The notes under the pieces are model-generated. The model did not search any database and had not been told where the DNA came from. It saw nothing but the letters and a program-made list of their open reading frames with translations. Positions 1 through 7,439 of a DNA stretch of 38,451 bases are shown here, one piece after another. Position 1 is the stretch's first letter. Each line of letters starts with the position of its first letter. The DNA is from Candidatus Zipacnadia bacterium (GTDB lineage: Bacteria > Armatimonadota > Zipacnadia > Zipacnadales > UBA5352), in the NCBI GenBank assembly GCA_029820295.1, contig JALGVA010000032.1, positions 1-38,451 of the forward strand, read 5' to 3'. The position numbers were made by a program, and so were the translations under genes.

Positions 1-720
1 TACTGCCCGCCCGAGGACATCGTCGAGATGGCGCAGACCTACCCGGACCGGCTCATTCCGTTCTGCAACCTCGACCCGCGCTTCGACACCAACAGCCCGT
101 CGGCGGACTTCGCGCGCTTTCTGCGCATCTACAAGGAGATGGGCTGCAAGGGCGTGGGCGAGACCATCCCCAACCTGCCCTTCGACGACCCGCTGTGCTG
201 GAACATGTTCCGGCAGATCGCCGACGCGGGCCTGCCCATGACCATCCACATCGCGCCCACCATCGGCGGGGCCTACGGCTTCTATGACGAGCCGGGCCTG
301 CCGCTGCTCGAGAAGACGCTGCGCGAGTTCCCGGACCTGACCATCCTGGGGCACTCGCAGCCGTTCTGGGCCGAGATCAGCTCGGACGTGACGCCCGAGA
401 CGCGCGGCGGCTACCCGACCGGTCCGGTCATACCCGGCCGGCTGGTCGAGCTGCTCGAGTGCTACGAGAACCTGTGGGGCGACCTGTCGGCGGGCAGCGG
501 GCACAACGCCATCAGCCGCGATCCGGAGTTCGGCACGGCCTTCCTGGAACGCTTCCAGGACCGCATGCTGTTCGGCACCGACATCTCGTTCCCCGAGTAC
601 GAGCCGCCCATGCCCGACTACTTCCGCTCGCTGCGCGGGCAGATCTCGGACGAGGCGTGGGAGAAGATCGCCTGGCGCAATCTCGACCGGCTGCTCGATC
701 TGGGGATCGCCACAGGCTGA
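1..720 (+). CDS. Amidohydrolase family 2 protein (5' end missing)
   Basis: The frame is open from base 1, so the true start lies upstream; a methionine at 28 is internal, because the complete paralogue immediately downstream has about 56 more residues before the matching point. It is a metal-dependent TIM-barrel hydrolase or decarboxylase of the Amidohydro_2 type. Visible landmarks are TIHIAP (metal-ligand histidine), GHSQPFWAEI (second histidine) and LFGTD (catalytic/metal aspartate). The N-terminal HxH ligand pair falls outside the window. The substrate cannot be told from sequence; relatives act on carboxylated aromatic or lactone compounds. It is a tandem paralogue of the next gene, 26 nt apart, and the two are probably co-transcribed. 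Certain as to family, open as to reaction. Confidence 0.88.
   Translation, partial: YCPPEDIVEMAQTYPDRLIPFCNLDPRFDTNSPSADFARFLRIYKEMGCKGVGETIPNLPFDDPLCWNMFRQIADAGLPMTIHIAPTIGGAYGFYDEPGLPLLEKTLREFPDLTILGHSQPFWAEISSDVTPETRGGYPTGPVIPGRLVELLECYENLWGDLSAGSGHNAISRDPEFGTAFLERFQDRMLFGTDISFPEYEPPMPDYFRSLRGQISDEAWEKIAWRNLDRLLDLGIATG
481..535 (+). repeat. 55-nt identical patch, copy 1
   Basis: These 55 bases are identical, wobble positions included, to 1389-1443 in the paralogous downstream gene. They encode the segment from GDLSAG to EFG. Flanking codons differ between the two genes, so this patch is more conserved than its surroundings. Confidence 0.85.
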
Positions 721-746
721 TCGACCGACGCGCAGGAGGCGCTCAC

Positions 747-1628
747 ATGCTGATCGACTGCCACACGCACGCGTCGCGCTCACGGGCCGTGCCACGCGCC
801 GGCGGCACCGACTACGCGCTGGTTGAGGAGCTGATCGCCAAGCTCGATGAGCTGGGCATCGACCGCGCGGTGCTGCTCTCGGGCGTGGCGCCCGAGGCCC
901 GGGCGCGCTTCGTGCCGCCCGAGGACGTCATCGAGATGTACCAGGCCTACCCCGACCGGCTGATCCCGTTCTGCAGCCTCGACCCGCGCAGCGACCGCAA
1001 CTCCCCCGACAGCGACTTCCGGCGCTTCCTGCGCATCTACCGCGAGCTGGGCTGCCGGGGCGTGGGCGAGACGACGTGCAATCTGCCCTTCGACGACCCG
1101 CTGGTGTGGAATATGCTGGCGGCCTGCGCGGATGAGGGCATGCCGGTGACCATCCACATCGCGCCGGCGCTGGGCGGCTACTACGGCCTCTTCGACGAGG
1201 TCGGGCTGCCGCGCCTGGAGCGCACGCTGCGCGAGTTCCCCGACCTGATTATCTTCGGCCACTCGCAGCCGTTCTGGGCGGAGATTGACGCGCGCGTCAC
1301 TCCCGAGAACCGCAACAGCTACCCGCCGGGGAAGGTGCAGCCCGGGCGGCTGGTGGAGCTGTTCGAGCGTTACGAGAACCTGTGGGGGGACCTGTCGGCG
1401 GGCAGCGGGCACAACGCCATCAGCCGCGATCCGGAGTTCGGCAACGCCTTCATCGAGCAGTTCCGCGACCGGCTGATGTTCGGGACCGACTTCGCCTACC
1501 CCGAGCACGAGCCGCCGAACGCGGACTACTTCCGCTCGCTGCGCGGGCAGATCTCCGACGAGGCCTGGGAGAACGTGGCGTGGCGCAACATCGACCGCGT
1601 CCTGGGGCTGGGGGCGGATCCCGGCTAG
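747..1628 (+). CDS. Amidohydrolase family 2 protein
   Basis: 293 residues. ATG at 747 is preceded by CAGGAGG about 9 nt upstream and opens directly with the metal-binding motif IDCHTH (H6, H8), as expected of Amidohydro_2 proteins. Other expected ligands are H137 (TIHIAP), H172 (GHSQPF) and D248 (FGTD). The protein should be a cytoplasmic mononuclear-metal TIM-barrel hydrolase or decarboxylase; there is no signal peptide. It is a close tandem duplicate of the upstream gene, with long shared blocks such as FRSLRGQISDEAWE. A longer open frame reaching upstream to 459 is an artefact running through the previous gene. The reaction is not known; keeping two copies suggests two related substrates or a heteromer, which is inference. 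Confidence 0.92.
   Translation: MLIDCHTHASRSRAVPRAGGTDYALVEELIAKLDELGIDRAVLLSGVAPEARARFVPPEDVIEMYQAYPDRLIPFCSLDPRSDRNSPDSDFRRFLRIYRELGCRGVGETTCNLPFDDPLVWNMLAACADEGMPVTIHIAPALGGYYGLFDEVGLPRLERTLREFPDLIIFGHSQPFWAEIDARVTPENRNSYPPGKVQPGRLVELFERYENLWGDLSAGSGHNAISRDPEFGNAFIEQFRDRLMFGTDFAYPEHEPPNADYFRSLRGQISDEAWENVAWRNIDRVLGLGADPG
1389..1443 (+). repeat. 55-nt identical patch, copy 2
   Basis: Second copy of the patch at 481-535, 908 nt away in direct orientation. The base just upstream differs (c at 480, g at 1388), and identity falls off after the shared ggca. Confidence 0.85.
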
Positions 1629-1646
1629 GTTCGGGTCCCCGGGAGT

Positions 1647-2792
1647 TCAGGCCCAATCGGCAAGTGCCGACTCCTCTGCTATCGGGAGTTCCGCACTCCC
1701 TCGTACCTGAAGATGTCCGATGGCCGCCATTTCGCGGATCATCGCCGCAATCTCCGCTTCCTGAAAGGGAGGCTTGCGACGCTGCTTCCACTCCACAACG
1801 GAATTGAGTACCTCAAGTTCCGTGGGGGTGTAGTGGCCCTGTCGGAGTTCCTCCGCAGCGAAATGCACCGTTGCAGCCAACTCAGCCGCAGTGGTATCCA
1901 TGCGTGCGAACAGATCGTGCAACTGGTCAATAGTGCCCTCGTATTCAGCCAACTCGCCCGAGAATCTGTCCCTGGCGTCGAGATAGGTGGCGCCCGGGCG
2001 TGCTCGGAACATGCGACCGCGCCGCTCCTCACAGAGCACTCCGTTGTTGATCAGACGACTCAGGGTACCCTTCAGCTCTTCGGAGTACGGACCGTAGCTT
2101 GACCTGCGAAACGTCAGGCCAGTCGGGAGCCCCATCGCTGTTGCGAAGTATGCGAGCTTCTGCAGCTTGATTCGCCCGGTGGGGTGAGCATGCGGCTCCG
2201 CCTCAAGGCGGCGCAGGACCTCCACAATCGCGATCACACCTGGCCACAGGCTGTCATGCTGGCCAGCCGCGGTCGCGGTCCTCTCTTGGAAGAAGGCGAG
2301 GCTCAGTTGCTCCGCGGGGGCATCCCATGGGGCGTAAAGCTCCACCGGCACGCGTAACTGCGCCAGGTAGCGGTACAATGTCGGCCCGACTATGCGCCAG
2401 TCGAGCTGTCCGTTCCCGCATCCCAAGGGCGGCACGGCAATCGACTTGACGCCCCACTCCTCAGCATGGTCCACGAGATACTCTAGGCCAGCGATGATGT
2501 CCTCAATGCGCGAGAACGCGCGCCAGTGACTCTTCGTCGGAAACACGACGATCTGCGGCGGCGCCGGCCGGCGGTAGAGGTACGGCTGGCCAAGCCGCAC
2601 CTCACCCGCATCACAACGGCGAGCATAGTCCTCGAACATGTCAGGGAAGCGCTTCTTGAACTCAAGCGCGATGCCCTTGCCCATGACTCCCACACAGTTG
2701 ACGGTGTTGACGAGAGTCTGTGCGCCGGACCTGAACAGGTCGCCCTGTAGAACACGGACAGCTCCGCCTTCGCCGCTAGTGGAAGAACACAT
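1647..2792 (-). CDS. darG: DarG-type antitoxin: macrodomain ADP-ribosylglycohydrolase with C-terminal toxin-binding domain
   Basis: 381 residues. Residues about 12-155 form a macrodomain: GDLF at 17-20, a glycine-rich NTVNCVGVMGKG block at 29-40, FPTKSHWR with the likely catalytic lysine K87, and the DarG signature PPLGCGNGQLDW at 121-132. Known DarG macrodomains remove ADP-ribose from thymidine in DNA. Residues about 185-381 match the DarG C-terminal domain (RIKLQKLAYF, SSYGPYSEEL), which sequesters the DarT toxin. ATG at 2792 has a strong GGAGGTGA 6 nt upstream and overlaps the darT stop by 17 nt, so translation is probably coupled. Third positions are richer in A/T than in neighbouring genes, consistent with horizontal acquisition. 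Confidence 0.93.
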   Translation of the reverse strand: MCSSTSGEGGAVRVLQGDLFRSGAQTLVNTVNCVGVMGKGIALEFKKRFPDMFEDYARRCDAGEVRLGQPYLYRRPAPPQIVVFPTKSHWRAFSRIEDIIAGLEYLVDHAEEWGVKSIAVPPLGCGNGQLDWRIVGPTLYRYLAQLRVPVELYAPWDAPAEQLSLAFFQERTATAAGQHDSLWPGVIAIVEVLRRLEAEPHAHPTGRIKLQKLAYFATAMGLPTGLTFRRSSYGPYSEELKGTLSRLINNGVLCEERRGRMFRARPGATYLDARDRFSGELAEYEGTIDQLHDLFARMDTTAAELAATVHFAAEELRQGHYTPTELEVLNSVVEWKQRRKPPFQEAEIAAMIREMAAIGHLQVRGSAELPIAEESALADWA

Positions 2793-3390
2793 CAGGACTC
2801 ACCTCCACAGGCAAGTTCACCCCTGCCTCCGAAAGTAACCGGCTAACCACCTCTGACGACTCGTCCCTCGACACGACAATCCCGGTGAACAGCCCAACTA
2901 CGACCCGATCGGGAACAAGCACCTCGGCGCACTTGATCTTCTTCCTCCGGTCCTTTTCCACGGGATCAGCGTGATCCCACGAACGCGCGTACACGAGTTC
3001 CGCGTCGATGCCTGCAAGACCTCCGGGCGACGCATAGAAGCGAGTGAGTCTGGCGGCTGCGTTGCCGTCCGCAATCACAACACCGTTTGCGTGAAGGGAG
3101 TCAGGCGACACCGTGATGACGCAGAGTTCACAGTGTCGTGACTGCAAGCAGTACATCATCGGGTTCCGCGCACAGAAGTAAAGGTTCACATAGGAATGAA
3201 GGGAACGAGATGTGCCATTGGGCAGACTGACGGTACGCAGTGCTCTGCGCTGCTGCACGTTGGCATTGGCGACTGACTCATGCTGTAGCTGTCGGACCGC
3301 GCTGTGCGACAGGATGCCCCGCTGCAATATCGAACTTATGTTCGATATAGGCGTAATGTAGCACAGGTCGCGCACTTCGTCAAGTCTCAC
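2776..3390 (-). CDS. darT: DarT-type DNA thymidine ADP-ribosyltransferase toxin
   Basis: About 204-209 residues, the usual DarT length. Family knowledge: DarT attaches ADP-ribose from NAD to thymidine in single-stranded DNA, blocking replication, and many DarTG pairs protect against phage. Counted from an upstream TTG (3405), visible motifs are YITPISNISSILQRGILSH (NAD-pocket start), NLYFCARNPMMY, and KCAEVLVP with the likely catalytic glutamate E161. I chose GTG at 3390 because AAGGAG lies exactly 6 nt before it; TTG at 3405 has no comparable ribosome site and would add five residues. An in-frame TAG at 3442-3444, the stop of the upstream gene, rules out longer versions. The gene overlaps darG and follows a secreted-peptidase gene by about 50 nt. 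All key motifs look intact, so the toxin is probably active. Confidence 0.9.
   Translation of the reverse strand: MRLDEVRDLCYITPISNISSILQRGILSHSAVRQLQHESVANANVQQRRALRTVSLPNGTSRSLHSYVNLYFCARNPMMYCLQSRHCELCVITVSPDSLHANGVVIADGNAAARLTRFYASPGGLAGIDAELVYARSWDHADPVEKDRRKKIKCAEVLVPDRVVVGLFTGIVVSRDESSEVVSRLLSEAGVNLPVEVSPDVFFH
3327..3348. repeat. Perfect 9-bp inverted repeat in the 5' coding part of darT
   Basis: ATATCGAAC, a 4-nt spacer (ttat), then GTTCGATAT. It is AT-rich in a GC-rich genome and lies about 15 codons into darT, where it encodes the ISNISSI stretch. It could be an operator or an mRNA hairpin limiting toxin translation, or a coincidence of the repeated Ile-Ser codons. Confidence 0.6.
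3355..3383 (-). promoter_or_regulatory. Possible intragenic promoter inside darT
   Basis: On the minus strand TTGACG (3383-3378), a 17-nt spacer and TACATT (3360-3355). Predicted transcription would start near 3348, at the edge of the inverted repeat 3327-3348. It would give a message lacking the darT start but carrying all of darG. The -10 matches consensus at only 4 of 6 positions, so this is tentative. Confidence 0.3.
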
Positions 3391-3441
3391 GTCCAGCTCC
3401 TTCAATCGTGCTACGAGGGCGCACTCCCACTTGGCACTCCC

Positions 3442-5133
3442 CTACTCCTCCAGCCCCGGCGCGGGGACGGTGGGCTCGCCGGTCTTGATGACCAGCGCCT
3501 GCAGCGTCACCGGCTCGCCGTCCTCGGGAACCTGCAGCGTCAGCGTGTGCCAGCCCTGCTCGCGGCGGCCCAGGCTCACCGGCTCATCGCCGGTCAGCGG
3601 CAGTGGGCCCACGTCGTCCGCGTAGAGGTCCAGCTTCGCCGCGCCCAGCCCCGGCATCACCCGCACCGCCGCCGGGCCCTCGAGCAGGAAGACCGGGTAC
3701 TGCGCCCTGTCACCGGGTGCCAGCTCCACATTCTCGCGCCGCAGCGCGCCCTCGACCGGCGGCGTGGACAGCTCACTGCGCCCCAGGTCCAGCGCGCCGG
3801 CGTCGAGTGTGACCTCGCCCGCCTCCACGGCCTCGCACAGCGCCTGGCGGTAGCCGTAGTAGAAGTCCGCCGGCGACTCGCCGGGCGCCTTGAGCAGCGT
3901 GGCGCGCAGCAGGTCGTGCCCGTGTGCCGCCTCCACCCACAGCATCGCGCCCACCAGGTAGCGGAATGACTCCTCGCCCAGCCCGGCCGCCAGCTCCGAG
4001 TTCGGCCCGCGCGCGAGCCACAGGTCGAGGGTGTCGGTGCGCATCTGCGTCAGGTAGTCGGCCAGCTCCACGCGCCCGTTGCCCCACAACGCGCCCACCG
4101 CCGCCTGCGCGCGTTCCGACGGCCAGCGCTCGCCCACCACCAGCCCCGCCTCCTCGGCGAGGCGCTGCAGGAAGATCGCCTCGCCCAGCACGCCACTGGC
4201 ATACGGCTCGGGCTCGGTGAAGCGGCCCATGCGCGGCAGGGCGTAGTGCCCCCACTCGTGCGCGATCTCACGCAGCCACTCCACGGGTCGGCGGTCGCGT
4301 GCCGCGTCGTAGATGAAGACATCATCCTCGTACTGCTCGGCGCCGGTCGGCCCGCTCTCGCACATCCACACGCGCACGATGCGCTCCTCCGGGGCCTGCG
4401 GCAGGCCGTAGCAGGCGCGCGAGTAGCAGTGCACACGCAGCAGGATGTGCGCCAGGCGCTCGGCCAGCGCGGAATAGTCCGCCGAGCGTTCGCTCAGCAA
4501 CGGCGACGGGTAGCTGACCATGGCGGTCATGCGCAGCTCATCGCCCTCAGGCACGGCGGTGAAGCCGTAGCAGACACGGTTGAAGTGCGCGGTGCCCACC
4601 ACGCCCTGCCCGCCGGCGGAGGGGATCTCGACCTCCATGGGCGCGCCGCGGTCGGCCATGGCCTCGGGGTAGATGACGCCGCGCGTCCACGCGATCTGCC
4701 GGAGGAGGTCGTTGCCGCCGGCGAGACGCAGGCGGCACTCATCGGTCACGAACGAGACCGGGCTGAACTGCAGCAGCGACAGCCGCAGGCGCCGGGGGAA
4801 CTGCTCGCCGAAGAACAGGTGGGTGATGCGCGCGCGCCCGTACTCATCGTCGGGCCGCAGCTCGAGCAGCCGCCCGTAGCTGGCCAGCGCCTTGAGGGTG
4901 TCCCCCTCCAGCTCGTAGAGGTAGCCCAGGTGCGCGTGGATGCTGGGGTAGGCCGGGTCCAGCTCCAGCGCCTGCAGCAGCCGGTCGAACGCGCCGGCGC
5001 GATCGCCCGCGTCCGCCATCTCCTGGCTCTGTCGCACCAGCTCAACCACCTGCGCGCGCGTACTCGGCTGCTGCGCCCAGGCCGGCGCGGCGCTCAGCAC
5101 CAGCGCGGTCGTCAGCGCGAAGCGACGCATCAT
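3442..5133 (-). CDS. Secreted TPR protein with HEWGH metallopeptidase-like motif
   Basis: 563 residues. A Sec signal peptide (MMRR, hydrophobic stretch, cleavage after AWA at about residue 20) sends it out of the cytoplasm. Residues about 25-105 form two or three TPR-like helical repeats (LELDPAYPSIHAHLGYLYEL). Residues 292-296 are HEWGH, an HExxH zinc-peptidase motif; E318 in GVLGEAIF, 22 residues after, could be the third ligand of a gluzincin-type site. The last 100 residues look like a beta-rich domain. ATG at 5133 overlaps the TGA of the upstream gene (ATGA), so the two are translationally coupled. I do not recognise a named family; peptidase activity is inferred from the motif only, and the substrate is unknown. 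Confidence 0.75.
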   Translation of the reverse strand: MMRRFALTTALVLSAAPAWAQQPSTRAQVVELVRQSQEMADAGDRAGAFDRLLQALELDPAYPSIHAHLGYLYELEGDTLKALASYGRLLELRPDDEYGRARITHLFFGEQFPRRLRLSLLQFSPVSFVTDECRLRLAGGNDLLRQIAWTRGVIYPEAMADRGAPMEVEIPSAGGQGVVGTAHFNRVCYGFTAVPEGDELRMTAMVSYPSPLLSERSADYSALAERLAHILLRVHCYSRACYGLPQAPEERIVRVWMCESGPTGAEQYEDDVFIYDAARDRRPVEWLREIAHEWGHYALPRMGRFTEPEPYASGVLGEAIFLQRLAEEAGLVVGERWPSERAQAAVGALWGNGRVELADYLTQMRTDTLDLWLARGPNSELAAGLGEESFRYLVGAMLWVEAAHGHDLLRATLLKAPGESPADFYYGYRQALCEAVEAGEVTLDAGALDLGRSELSTPPVEGALRRENVELAPGDRAQYPVFLLEGPAAVRVMPGLGAAKLDLYADDVGPLPLTGDEPVSLGRREQGWHTLTLQVPEDGEPVTLQALVIKTGEPTVPAPGLEE

Positions 5134-6116
5134 CGGATCGGCTCCTCCCGCTCAGAGTCGCTCTCGTCCGCGTCGGGACAGGCGATGCGCCGGGCCACCT
5201 GCTCGGCCAGTTCCAGCCGGTCCTCGTCCACCAGCACGCCCGCGTAGTAGATGCGGTTCTCCTCCCGCGAGTGCCACACCCAGCCCTTGACCGCCTCCGG
5301 ATAGGGCTTGCCCACCACGTGCATCGCGAAGGACTGGATGTGGCGCAGGGGGTTGGCGAAGTAGCCGCTCACCTCCACGGCAGGATGCCCGCGGAAGGTG
5401 GCATCCTCGTAGGAGAGCTTGACGCCCTTGTGGTGCGGGGGGATCTCGCGCTGGGCCCAGCGGCGCAGCGAGCCGTCCTTGAGGACAACATTCGCCATGC
5501 CCCAGCGGGCGGCAATGATCTGCTCACCCTTGTCCTCGAACTGCAGCTCGATCAGCCCGGCCATGAGCTTCTGGCCGCTGAGGGTGAAGCGCTCGGGTGC
5601 CTGCATCTGCAGCCCGTAGGTGGACCAGGTGATCCACTCGTCCTCGGGATGATCCTGCAGGCTGCCGATGATCTCGCCCGCCAGGGCCAGCCCGTCCTCG
5701 TCGGGGAGCGCGAGCACCTGCACCACCATCACGCGCTCGCACTCCTCGCAGTACCAGCCGGCGCCGAAGCCGTCGGTGGCGCCGTGCCAGGCGAAGCAGT
5801 TGAGGTCGCGCTTACGCCGCATCCGGCGCTTGCTGACCACGACGCAGTCGCGGTCCACCTCGACCTCGGGCTCGCCCTTCTTGCGCTTGCGCCCCAGCTC
5901 GGTCAGGTACTTGTCCACCACGCCGTCGATGTCAACGAAGCCCTTGGCCTTCTGCCACTTGATCTCCACGCGTGGCATGTTGTCGATGTCGTCGAGGCGC
6001 ATGTAGCCCTGGTCGGCGTCGCCGCTGATGGCGGCGATGTCCCACTCGGGCGGCACGGTGACCACGACCCCCTGCCAGCCGCGGACCTCCCAGTTGCTCG
6101 TGTCGGTGTTGGCCAT
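5130..6116 (-). CDS. Hypothetical protein with internal duplication
   Basis: 328 residues, no signal peptide or membrane segment. I do not recognise the family. Two halves look alike: residues about 8-150 (GWQGVVVTVPPEW ... GWYCEECERVMVVQV ... LALAGEIIGSL) and about 168-315 (YGLQMQAPERF ... GWVWHSREENRIYYAGV ... LELAEQVARRI), each a beta-rich block ending in a helix. The first half has a CxxC in WYCEEC. The C-terminus is acidic and probably disordered. The ribosome site before ATG 6116 is weak. The stop overlaps the start of the secreted HEWGH protein, and rodA lies 33 nt upstream, so it sits in an operon concerned with the cell surface; its function is unknown. Confidence 0.7.
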   Translation of the reverse strand: MANTDTSNWEVRGWQGVVVTVPPEWDIAAISGDADQGYMRLDDIDNMPRVEIKWQKAKGFVDIDGVVDKYLTELGRKRKKGEPEVEVDRDCVVVSKRRMRRKRDLNCFAWHGATDGFGAGWYCEECERVMVVQVLALPDEDGLALAGEIIGSLQDHPEDEWITWSTYGLQMQAPERFTLSGQKLMAGLIELQFEDKGEQIIAARWGMANVVLKDGSLRRWAQREIPPHHKGVKLSYEDATFRGHPAVEVSGYFANPLRHIQSFAMHVVGKPYPEAVKGWVWHSREENRIYYAGVLVDEDRLELAEQVARRIACPDADESDSEREEPIR

Positions 6117-6149
6117 GTGCTCAGCTCGTTCCCGTCGTCGCGTGCGTCG

Positions 6150-7241
6150 CTAGAAGACGATCTGCTCGCGCCGGATGTGAATGCTCTGCAGGATGCCGAC
6201 CGCGATCATGTTGGTGATCAGGCTGCTGCCACCGTAGCTGAGGAAGGGCAGGGCCATGCCCTTGACCGGCGCCAGGCCGATGGTCATCGCGATATTGGCG
6301 TAGACCTGGATGAGCAGCATGGCCGCGATGCCGGCGGCCACGACGCGCTCGAAGGTGTTGACCGCCTGGCCGGCGATGGTCAGGGCGCGGTAGAGCAGCA
6401 GGCCGAAGAGGACGACGATGGCCGCGGCGCCGACGAAGCCCAGCTCCTCGGCGATCACCGTGAAGACGAAGTCGGTCTCCTGGTCGGGGATGAACTGCCC
6501 CTGGCTCTGGCGACCGTGGAACAGCCCCTGCCCCCACAGGTGGCCCGAGCCCACGGCGATCAGCGACTGGTTCTGATGGTAGGCGGCGCCGTGCGGGTCG
6601 CGCTCGGGGTGCAGGAAGGCGGTCAGGCGCGCCTGCTGGTGCGGGCGAATGAGGCCGAAGCCCCAGGCGCCGGCGAAGAGCAGCACCGCCGCCAGTACGA
6701 AGGCGCCCAGGTGCGCGGGGCTGGAGCCGAAGATGAACATCATGACCAGCCAGATGAAGAACAGCACGATGGGCGTGCCCAGGTCGGGCTGGAGCAGGAT
6801 CAGCCCGGCCGGCACGCCTACGTAAATGAGCGTTCGCACCAGGAAGAGGAAGTCGGTACGGTCTCCCTCCTCGCGGGCCACGAAGGCGCCCAGCATGAGG
6901 ATCACGGCCAGCTTCGCCAGCTCCGAGGGCTGCAGGTTGACCGGACCCAGAGGGATCCAGCGCGCGGTGCCGCGGATCTGGCCCATCATCAGCACCAGCA
7001 CCAGCAGGCCCATCACGACCAGGAACAACGGCCAGGCCATGCCGCGCAGCCGGTTCGGGTCAAGCAGCGCCGTGCCGACCATCATCACCAGGCCGATGAC
7101 CACGTAGGCGGACTGCATGGCCACCTTCGCGGTGGGCGAGGGGGCGGTGCGCGTGCAACTGTAGATGGCGATCAGGCCGATCGCGCACAGCAGCAGCACC
7201 ACGGTCAGCAACTGGAAGTCGGCGTTGCGCAGCGACCTCAT
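6150..7241 (-). CDS. rodA: RodA/FtsW-family peptidoglycan glycosyltransferase
   Basis: 363 residues with about ten membrane helices. SEDS-family proteins polymerise lipid II into glycan strands together with a class B penicillin-binding protein. The RodA-like signature is GSGHLWGQGLFHGRQSQ followed by FIPDQETDFVFTVIAEELGF, and near the C-terminus LAPVKGMALPFLSYGGSS. These favour RodA (elongation) over FtsW (division). I start at ATG 7241 (MRSLRNADFQLL), preceded by TGAGGA; a frame reaching to 7361 has no family-like residues before this methionine and crosses the promoter's -10. It leads a minus-strand operon with the two genes downstream. No mreC, mreD or class B PBP gene is in the window. 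Confidence 0.9.
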   Translation of the reverse strand: MRSLRNADFQLLTVVLLLCAIGLIAIYSCTRTAPSPTAKVAMQSAYVVIGLVMMVGTALLDPNRLRGMAWPLFLVVMGLLVLVLMMGQIRGTARWIPLGPVNLQPSELAKLAVILMLGAFVAREEGDRTDFLFLVRTLIYVGVPAGLILLQPDLGTPIVLFFIWLVMMFIFGSSPAHLGAFVLAAVLLFAGAWGFGLIRPHQQARLTAFLHPERDPHGAAYHQNQSLIAVGSGHLWGQGLFHGRQSQGQFIPDQETDFVFTVIAEELGFVGAAAIVVLFGLLLYRALTIAGQAVNTFERVVAAGIAAMLLIQVYANIAMTIGLAPVKGMALPFLSYGGSSLITNMIAVGILQSIHIRREQIVF

Positions 7242-7285
7242 CAGGCGATGTTCCTCATCACGCACAGCACACTCGGACGGCCCTG

Positions 7286-7294
7286 AGTATAGCA
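7286..7294 (-). promoter_or_regulatory. Extended -10 promoter for rodA
   Basis: TGCTATACT on the minus strand, an extended -10 element (TGn plus TATACT). No good -35 is seen 17 nt upstream, as is normal for extended -10 promoters. Transcription would start near 7279, leaving a leader of about 38 nt before the rodA ATG. Confidence 0.5.
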
Positions 7295-7378
7295 CAACCG
7301 GCGGCACGCCGGGAAGCGCGGCAGGGGCGGCTACTGTTGCTGACGGCCCGGTGGCGCGCAACGTTCAGCATCAACGCA

Positions 7379-7409
7379 GCGGCCGCCACCGCATCGCGGT
7401 GGCGGCCGC
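7379..7409 (-). terminator. Perfect 14-bp GC hairpin after the pseudopilin cluster
   Basis: GCGGCCGCCACCGC, 3-nt loop, GCGGTGGCGGCCGC. It lies about 30 nt past the stop of the last pseudopilin gene and upstream of the rodA promoter. There is no T-tract, so it may end transcription with help or protect the 3' end. Confidence 0.55.
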
Positions 7410-7439
7410 GTACAGAGCTGACAGCCATGTGCGTGGCGC

